Shown here: positions 1-4,627 of the stretch, in pieces
Position numbering within the stretch: position 1 is the first letter of the stretch
Layout of the letters: every line of letters begins with the position of its first letter
From: Holophaga sp.
GTDB lineage: Bacteria > Acidobacteriota > Holophagae > Holophagales > Holophagaceae
Direction: 5' to 3'
Assembly: GCA_031292735.1 (NCBI GenBank)
Contig: JARLGP010000046.1
Coordinates: 1-5,409, forward strand
DNA length: 5,409 nucleotides
Position numbers and translations under genes: made by a program
Notes under the pieces: model-generated
The model's database searches: none
What the model was told of the DNA's origin: nothing
Seen by the model: only the letters and a program-made list of their open reading frames with translations

Positions 1-38
1 GGGTCGATACGTCTGATCGCGAAGCCGTCTCTGCGTAA

Positions 39-64
39 CTCGGAGTCTCGGCGTGCTCGGCGTA
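39..64. repeat. Three imperfect tandem copies of CTCGGMGT
   Basis: CTCGGAGT (39-46), CTCGGCGT (47-54) and CTCGGCGT (56-63) follow each other with at most one base between copies. The first copy differs from the others at one base. The array is tiny and could be chance in GC-rich DNA. No function is assigned. Confidence 0.4.
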
Positions 65-99
65 CGCGTTCTTTCGTTGAAGCTACCGTGACATCACAT

Positions 100-134
100 T
101 CGGCCTAGACAGTTCCGCTATTCCGATCGGCCTA
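100..134. repeat. 8-bp direct repeat TCGGCCTA, two copies
   Basis: TCGGCCTA occurs at 100-107 and again at 127-134, offset by 27 bases and ending just before the GH31 stop codon. Two 8-base copies this close are mildly unusual. They carry no recognisable function and are not flanked by an element, so this is a note and not a claimed site. Confidence 0.3.
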
Positions 135-136
135 CA

Positions 137-2734
137 CTAGCTTATTTCCACCACTCTGCCCCGCGCCACCGGCTCCGGCGGCAGCTCCACCTCCAGCACG
201 TCCCCGTCCAGGGCCGGGCCGCGCAGCTGGAACGGCGTGGCCGCCGGGCCCCGGGGCAGCAGCCGCCATCCCGTCCGCCGCCCGTCCAGCCGCACCTGCC
301 GGACTTTGCGCAGCCCCGGGGCCAAGTGCAGGCGGAGCACCCAGGCGCGGGCCTGGAGGGCGCCCAGGTAGGCCCCGGCGGCCCGGCCGATCTTCACCGT
401 CACCTTGCGGCCCGGGCCCATCCGGGCCTCCAGCGCGGTCCGGCGGCAGGCCCCGCGCCGGTAGCCGTTGGATTGCCCGTCGTCCTCGTACAGTTCCCCG
501 TTCGCCACCTGGGCGGGGTGCGGGTAGACATCCAGGGTGAGCGGATCCCAGGGTTTCTCCCCGGTGTGCTGCATGTCCGGCGCCAGCGGGAACAGGCTGC
601 CGGCGCGCAGGAACATGGGGGTCACCGAAGCCGCGGCCGGCACCTCCAGGCGCCGGGGACCCCGGACCCGCTCGCCGGTCCAGGCGTTGATCCACTCCCC
701 TTCGGGCAGCCACACCGGGCGCCGGGCCGGGGCGGAGGGCAGCTCCATGGGCCGGAACAGCAGGTGGCAGTATGCGTCCCCCTCGCCGTGGCGCAGTTCC
801 ACCACCAGGAGGTGGCTGCGCCCGGGTTCCAGGGTCACCGGATCCAGGCCCAGGTCGCGGGCGCCGGGAATCCACTGGTCCACCATCAGCCGCCCGTCCA
901 GCCACAGGCGGCCGCCCTCCTCCACGCGCAATCCCAGCTGGACCGGGCGGTCGGGGGTGACCGTCCCGCTCCAGCGGGCGGAGAAATGCTCCGGCGGGAT
1001 CCCGGGCCCGGGCGGCAGGTCGCTCCATTGGGCATCCACCCGCGGCTCCACCCGGCTGGCCAGGCTGCCTCCCAGCAGGTTCTCGTTGCCGAACAGCTCC
1101 AGCCGCACCCCGGGCCGGCCGTCCCCGGTGCGCAGCCAGGCGCCCGGCACCGGCTGGAGGCAGGGCTCGCCGTCGGTGATGGGCGCCACCAGAAGCCCGT
1201 CGCCCAACAGGTACTGGTCGTTGGCGGCCGCTTCCGGATGCCGGGGATCGTCCAGGTCCAGCCGCCGCAGCAGCGGCTCGCCGGTGTCGTAGTTGCGCCG
1301 GGCCGCGCCGTAGAGGTGCGGCAGCAGGCGGTAGCGCATGCGCAGGTAGTCCCGGGCGATGGCCTCCACCTGGGGCCCCAGGGTCCAGGGCTCCCGGACG
1401 AAGAAGGGGCTGTTGGAGCAGTGCGGACGCACCACCGCGGACAGCGTGCCGAACTGGAAGGAACGCAGGTACAGCTCGGGCGAGGGGATGCCCTCGTGGC
1501 CGCCCAGGTCCTCGCTCACGTAGGGCACCAGCGAAGCGACTCCCAGCCGCACGGCGTTCTCCACCCCTTCGCGCACGGCGCCCCAGCCCACCAGGGTGTC
1601 CCCGGTCCACTGGAACGCGAACCGGTGCGCGGCCAGGTCCGACGGCCGGTTCAGGTGGCCGTTGTCCACCCCGTCCACGTTGGCCATGATCAGCGGCCGC
1701 CGGTCCGGACGGACCGCCAGGGTGGTGTCATGGAACACCTGCATGCCCCAGCTCTCCTTGCGCAGGCCGGGCAGCGGCTCGGCCAGGCTCACCTCCCAGT
1801 TCCGGTCGAACCACCAGAAGTCCACCCCGAGCTGCAGCCAGCGGCCCAGGTTGTCGAAGCGGAATTTCATCTCGGCGGGATCCAGCGCCAGGTCGGCCAC
1901 CGGCTTGGGGTGGTCGTTGAACCCCACCTTCACCCCCAGCCCGTGCGCCTTGTCCAGGAACTCGGCCATGTCCGGGAACAGCTTCAGGTTCTCGTCGTAG
2001 CCGAAGCTGGCGCTCACCCGCCAGTCGGTGTCCACCATGAACACGTCCAGGGGCAGCCGGCGCTCCCGGTACTCCCGGATCAGGGCCAGCACGCCGCGAT
2101 CCGTGTAGGGATAGTAGCGGCTGTGGAACCCGCCGAACAGGAACAGGGGCGGCAGCTCGGTGGGCCCGGTGAGCCGCAGCAGGTCGGCGCGCAGCCGGTG
2201 GTAGTCCCCGCCGGGCAGGAACACGTAGAGGTCGGTGGCGTCGTTGCCCAGGTCCCAGCCGCTGGTTTCCGCCCGCGGGGCCCCCGGCGGGGCCGGGATG
2301 GCGCCCCAGGGCGGCGGGATGACGCGCGGGGCGTCGGCCATCGCCCAGGCCCGGGGCCGCTCTCCGGGCGCCGGCAGGGCGCGGGTGCTGGTGGGGACGT
2401 CCCACACGTAGAGCACGTCGCCCTTGGCGTCCTTGATGCGCAGCTCCCGCAGGTCCCGGGCCTGGGCGGGCAGCCACACGCTCCAGGACCCGGCCCGCAG
2501 CACCACGTCCCCGCCGCTCTCGGCGCGCCGCAGCCGGACCCCGGGCCAGTCGCGCCGCACCACGTGGAAGCTGGGCCGGTCCTCGAAGCCGTGCGGCCCC
2601 TTCACCTCCAGCCGGACCAGGGTGGGCGAAAGCGCCTGGACGCGCACCTGGCCGATCTGTTCGGAAGGGACGCCGGAGTCCGCCGCCAGGCGCAAACAGG
2701 TTGTAAAAAAAAGAAGTTTAAACAATGATTTCAA
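137..2734 (-). CDS. GH31 family glycoside hydrolase with inserted PA14-like domain, probably exported
   Basis: This is a retaining alpha-glycosidase of family GH31, 865 residues long; known members cleave alpha-glucosides, alpha-xylosides and related substrates. Residues 28-190 form the N-terminal beta domain and about 195-480 the catalytic barrel. DFWWFD places the nucleophile at D310, and FQWTGDT places the acid/base at D379. Family signatures also include FMVDTDW (232-238), FNDHP (272-276), EDLGGHEG (408-415) and R436/H438/EPW450. The proximal C-terminal domain begins at QYLLGDGLLVAPI (507-519). It is interrupted by a PA14-like domain at about 543-665, then resumes at VWLPEGEWINAWTG (674-687), with a distal beta domain to the end. 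Translation begins at TTG. That start has a good AAAGGGG site 6 bases upstream, an in-frame stop lies further upstream, and the first in-frame ATG is codon 132. Residues 1-18 resemble a weak Sec signal: basic MKSLFK, then a hydrophobic stretch interrupted by R15. The gene is divergent from murB. The family call is firm, but substrate and export are uncertain. Confidence 0.93.
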   Translation of the reverse strand: MKSLFKLLFFTTCLRLAADSGVPSEQIGQVRVQALSPTLVRLEVKGPHGFEDRPSFHVVRRDWPGVRLRRAESGGDVVLRAGSWSVWLPAQARDLRELRIKDAKGDVLYVWDVPTSTRALPAPGERPRAWAMADAPRVIPPPWGAIPAPPGAPRAETSGWDLGNDATDLYVFLPGGDYHRLRADLLRLTGPTELPPLFLFGGFHSRYYPYTDRGVLALIREYRERRLPLDVFMVDTDWRVSASFGYDENLKLFPDMAEFLDKAHGLGVKVGFNDHPKPVADLALDPAEMKFRFDNLGRWLQLGVDFWWFDRNWEVSLAEPLPGLRKESWGMQVFHDTTLAVRPDRRPLIMANVDGVDNGHLNRPSDLAAHRFAFQWTGDTLVGWGAVREGVENAVRLGVASLVPYVSEDLGGHEGIPSPELYLRSFQFGTLSAVVRPHCSNSPFFVREPWTLGPQVEAIARDYLRMRYRLLPHLYGAARRNYDTGEPLLRRLDLDDPRHPEAAANDQYLLGDGLLVAPITDGEPCLQPVPGAWLRTGDGRPGVRLELFGNENLLGGSLASRVEPRVDAQWSDLPPGPGIPPEHFSARWSGTVTPDRPVQLGLRVEEGGRLWLDGRLMVDQWIPGARDLGLDPVTLEPGRSHLLVVELRHGEGDAYCHLLFRPMELPSAPARRPVWLPEGEWINAWTGERVRGPRRLEVPAAASVTPMFLRAGSLFPLAPDMQHTGEKPWDPLTLDVYPHPAQVANGELYEDDGQSNGYRRGACRRTALEARMGPGRKVTVKIGRAAGAYLGALQARAWVLRLHLAPGLRKVRQVRLDGRRTGWRLLPRGPAATPFQLRGPALDGDVLEVELPPEPVARGRVVEIS

Positions 2735-2740
2735 AAGGCA

Positions 2741-2747
2741 CCCCTTT
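2741..2747 (-). promoter_or_regulatory. Shine-Dalgarno for the GH31 gene, supporting its TTG start
   Basis: On the minus strand AAAGGGG lies 6 bases before the TTG at 2734-2732. This is a near-optimal spacing for a purine-rich ribosome site, and it is the main reason for choosing a TTG start. No ATG or GTG in the same frame lies between the upstream in-frame stop and this codon. Confidence 0.65.
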
Positions 2748-2755
2748 GCATGGTA

Positions 2756-2778
2756 CCGGCCATATTACCCAAGGCCGG
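2756..2778. promoter_or_regulatory. Inverted repeat around an AT-rich core in the divergent intergenic region
   Basis: CCGGCC (2756-2761) and GGCCGG (2773-2778) form perfect 6-base arms around an 11-base AT-richer loop. The loop contains TAATAT on the minus strand (2767-2762), which matches the -10 consensus at 4 of 6 positions and lies about 28 bases upstream of the GH31 start. No convincing -35 is found at 16-18 bases from it. The layout would suit an operator over a GH31 promoter, but the arms are short and GC-rich, so chance is a real alternative. Confidence 0.3.
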
Positions 2779-2813
2779 GCGACGGGGAATCGCGATGTTG
2801 CCGTCCAGTCCGC

Positions 2814-2819
2814 CATAAT
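2814..2819 (+). promoter_or_regulatory. Candidate -10 element for murB, possibly giving a leaderless transcript
   Basis: CATAAT matches the sigma-70 -10 consensus at 5 of 6 positions. It ends 6 bases before the murB ATG, so transcription would be expected to begin at or next to that ATG. No -35 hexamer stands out at the usual distance. The only purine run before the ATG (GGGGG, 2820-2824) is one base away, too close for a normal ribosome site. Both points fit leaderless initiation but do not prove it. Confidence 0.35.
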
Positions 2820-2825
2820 GGGGGC

Positions 2826-3728
2826 ATGCCGCTCCCCCTCCCGGATGCCCTCCTGTCCATCCCCCACCGGCGGGAGGTGCCCTTTTCCCGGCTCACCACC
2901 CTGGGCGTGGGCGGCACCTGCCGCTGGCTGTTCGAGCCGGTCTCCGAGGCCGAGGCCCAGCTGTTCGTGCGCACCTGCGCCGGGGCCGGGCTGGCCTGGC
3001 GGATGCTGGGCGGCGGCAGCAACCTGGTGGTGCTGGGCGACGTGCCGCTGGCCCTGCGCCTGCGCTTCGCCCAGGAGCCGCGGCGCACCGGGCTGGAGCT
3101 GCAGGCGCCCGCCAGCTTCGGCCACATCCGGCTCAGCCAGACCGCCGCCGACCTGGGCCTCTCCGGCCTGGAGTACGCCTCCGGCATCCCCGGCTCGGTG
3201 GGCGGCGCCATGCACATGAACGCCGGCGCCTACGGCCGGGAACTGGTGGACGTGCTGGCCCGCTACCGGTTCCTCACCCCCGAAGGCGAGCTGGTGGAGA
3301 AGGCGCCGGAACCCGGGGAGTTCCGCTACCGATGGAGCGTCCTGGGCGGCGGCCGGGTGGCGCTGGGGCTCACCCTGCGCCTGGCGGAGGGGGATCCCCA
3401 GCGGATCCGGGCCCTGGTGGCGGACTACAAGCGCAAGCGCGGCACCAGCCAGCCGCTGGGCAAGCGCAACGCCGGATGCATCTTCAAGAACCCGCCCGGC
3501 CAGAGCGCCGGCCGGCTGATCGACCAGGCTGGGCTCAAGGGGCTGCGGGTGGGCGATGCGGAAGTGAGCCCCGAACACGGCAACTTCCTGATCAACCACG
3601 GCGGCGCCACCTCCGCCCAGTTCGCCGAGCTGATGGCGCTGGTGCGGGCGCGGGTGCTGGACCGGCACGGCATCGAACTGGAGCCGGAAGTGGAGATCTG
3701 GGCTGCCGCCGACCCGATTACTGGCTAA
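2826..3728 (+). CDS. murB: UDP-N-acetylenolpyruvoylglucosamine reductase MurB (type II-like)
   Basis: MurB is the cytoplasmic FAD enzyme that uses NADPH to reduce UDP-GlcNAc-enolpyruvate to UDP-MurNAc, the second committed step of peptidoglycan synthesis. The 300-residue protein is of usual family length. The FAD-binding part shows TTLGVGG (24-30), LGGGSNLVV (61-69) and SGIPGSVGGAMHMNAGAYG (119-137). The substrate part shows FRYRWS (166-171) and the C-terminal block QPLGKRNAGCIFKNP (209-223). It continues with LIDQAGLKG (231-239), SPEHGNFLIN (248-257) and LEPEVEIW (285-292). By family analogy, C218 is the proton donor to the intermediate, a position often occupied by serine, and E288 is the conserved acidic partner. 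No split insertion typical of type I (E. coli-like) MurB is seen. The ATG at 2826 lacks a well-spaced ribosome site, but no upstream in-frame start exists, and it leaves a normal N-terminal extension before the FAD motif. ftsQ follows 12 bases after the stop, so the two are probably co-transcribed. Confidence 0.96.
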   Translation: MPLPLPDALLSIPHRREVPFSRLTTLGVGGTCRWLFEPVSEAEAQLFVRTCAGAGLAWRMLGGGSNLVVLGDVPLALRLRFAQEPRRTGLELQAPASFGHIRLSQTAADLGLSGLEYASGIPGSVGGAMHMNAGAYGRELVDVLARYRFLTPEGELVEKAPEPGEFRYRWSVLGGGRVALGLTLRLAEGDPQRIRALVADYKRKRGTSQPLGKRNAGCIFKNPPGQSAGRLIDQAGLKGLRVGDAEVSPEHGNFLINHGGATSAQFAELMALVRARVLDRHGIELEPEVEIWAAADPITG

Positions 3729-3740
3729 TCTGACATTCCC

Positions 3741-4535
3741 ATGGCCATGCTCCCTCGCAGCCGTCCCCGCCGTCCCTGGCTCCCCTGGGCCAGGGTGGCT
3801 CTGGTCGCGCTGCTGGTGAGCGGCGCCGGCTACGGTGCCCTGGAACTGAGCCACCGCTACCTGGGCCTGCAGAAGCTCACCATCGAGCAGGTCACCATCT
3901 CCGGCTGCCGGGGCCAGCGCCTGGTGCAGGCCCAGGCCATCGCCGACCGGCTCTGCCTGGGCAAGCCGCTGTTCTGGTTCGACGCCGAAAAGCTGCGCGC
4001 CAGCCTGGAGACCCAGCGCTGGGTGAAGGACCTGCTGATCCGCCGCGACCCGCCCGACCGGCTGAGCCTGGTGGTGGAGGAGCGCCAACCGGTGCTGTGG
4101 CTGGCCCGGCCGCAGGGGGTGTTCCTGGTTTCCGACGACGGCATCGTGCTGGATCGGCTCAATCAAGTTGAATTAATACCCATTCCGGTGGTGGCCGATC
4201 CGAAAAGCCAGGAGAACGGGCCCATGGTCCAGCTGATCCGAGCCGCCACTAGCCTCCGGGACAAACAGAAAGAATTTTACGACCGGCTCACCGAGCTGCG
4301 CTGGAGCGACCACGGGCCGGTGGCTTTCCTGGAAGGGCTTGAAGCACCCATCTACCTTTCCCGGGAAGATGCAACCAAGAATATTCCCAATTTTCAGATG
4401 CTGTTTTTGAATGAATTGTCCAAGCGCGCCGATATCGCCCGGCTGCGCTACGTGGACCTGCGCTGGGACGAAGAGATCGCCGTGGGCGAACCGCTGGTCA
4501 CCCAGCCGCCCAGAGCCGTGGCGCAAACCCGCTAG
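3741..4535 (+). CDS. ftsQ: Cell division protein FtsQ (DivIB family)
   Basis: FtsQ is a single-pass inner-membrane protein whose extracytoplasmic part recruits FtsB/FtsL and the septal peptidoglycan synthase to the division site. The 264-residue product has a short basic cytoplasmic tail (RSRPRRPW, 6-13) and one membrane helix at about 16-36. A POTRA domain at about 43-115 opens with LTIEQVTISG and ends near DRLSLVVEERQPVLWL. The beta domain runs from about 117 to 245 and ends with the family-typical YVDLRWDEEIAVG (237-249). The start chosen is ATG 3741. ATG 3747, two codons later, is equally possible, since neither has a clear ribosome site. Translation may be coupled to murB. Length and tail suit a Gram-negative-type FtsQ. 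Codons from about 140 to 230 contain unusually many A/T-ending triplets (TTA, ATA, AAT, TTT), unlike the rest of the gene. Identification rests on domain order, the final motif and position between murB and ftsA. Confidence 0.92.
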   Translation: MAMLPRSRPRRPWLPWARVALVALLVSGAGYGALELSHRYLGLQKLTIEQVTISGCRGQRLVQAQAIADRLCLGKPLFWFDAEKLRASLETQRWVKDLLIRRDPPDRLSLVVEERQPVLWLARPQGVFLVSDDGIVLDRLNQVELIPIPVVADPKSQENGPMVQLIRAATSLRDKQKEFYDRLTELRWSDHGPVAFLEGLEAPIYLSREDATKNIPNFQMLFLNELSKRADIARLRYVDLRWDEEIAVGEPLVTQPPRAVAQTR

Positions 4536-4572
4536 GACCCGGCTCCAGCAGTAAAGTTCCTGGTTTTCAATT

Positions 4573-4602
4573 CTGAAATTCCGCCCCGGATGCGGTTATC
4601 AT
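4573..4602 (+). promoter_or_regulatory. Candidate sigma-70-type promoter for ftsA
   Basis: In the AT-richer gap after ftsQ, CTGAAA (4573-4578, 4 of 6 to TTGACA) and TATCAT (4597-4602, 5 of 6 to TATAAT) are separated by 18 bases. This places a transcription start near 4609, about 20 bases before the ftsA ATG. The gap of 92 bases is large next to the 12-base murB-ftsQ gap, which fits ftsA having a promoter of its own besides read-through. This is consensus matching by eye only. Confidence 0.4.
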
Positions 4603-4610
4603 TGGCACCA

Positions 4611-4620
4611 AGGAAATAGG
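4611..4620 (+). promoter_or_regulatory. Ribosome-binding region of ftsA
   Basis: AGGAAATAGG precedes the ATG at 4628. The distal AGGA is 13 bases away and the proximal AGG is 7 bases away; the latter spacing is usual. It supports ATG 4628. The adjoining GTG at 4631 is a second possible start, one codon shorter. Confidence 0.5.
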
Positions 4621-4627
4621 TATACTC

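Larger units (their letters stand above)
1..136. other. Non-coding left edge, lower GC than the rest
   Basis: This stretch lies downstream of the GH31 stop codon and runs off the window. Its G+C is about 63% in the first 60 bases and about 52% in the next 60 by hand count, clearly below the neighbouring gene. No frame on either strand combines a start codon, a ribosome site and the G/C-ending codons of the other genes. A plus-strand frame is open from base 1 to a TAG at 106-108 (35 codons, arginine- and serine-rich), but its third positions are mixed. It could be the tail of a convergent gene or chance. No hairpin followed by a T-run is visible that would serve as a GH31 terminator. There is an 8-base palindrome, CCGATCGG, at 123-130. 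Confidence 0.5.

Noticed and set aside
1..108. A plus-strand frame open from the window edge to a TAG, as the tail of a convergent gene
   Set aside because: It has only 35 codons, mixed third positions and no recognisable C-terminal motif, so it cannot be told from chance.
132..1610. A 492-codon minus-strand frame overlapping the GH31 gene out of phase
   Set aside because: It is Arg/Gly/Pro/Ala-rich with no domain, and the in-phase GH31 frame explains the region fully.
2696..2704. Lipoprotein signal at Cys13 of the GH31 protein
   Set aside because: The residues before Cys are Phe-Thr-Thr, which do not fit the lipobox, and Arg15 follows almost at once. A weak ordinary signal peptide is the better reading.
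326..2728. An 800-codon plus-strand open frame antisense to the GH31 gene
   Set aside because: Its product is low-complexity (Gln, His, Pro, Gly and Ala rich) with no family motif. It arises because G/C-ending codons in the real gene remove stops from the opposite strand.
2718..4166. A 482-codon minus-strand frame across murB and the start of ftsQ
   Set aside because: It covers two firmly identified genes on the other strand and has a shadow-type composition.
4581..4595. CCGC/GCGG hairpin between ftsQ and ftsA as a terminator
   Set aside because: The stem is only 4 bases and no T-run follows, so it is not a credible intrinsic terminator.
4621..4626. TATACT just before ftsA as a -10 element
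   Set aside because: It ends one base before the ATG, so transcription would start inside the coding region. The purine-rich bases just upstream fit a ribosome site better.
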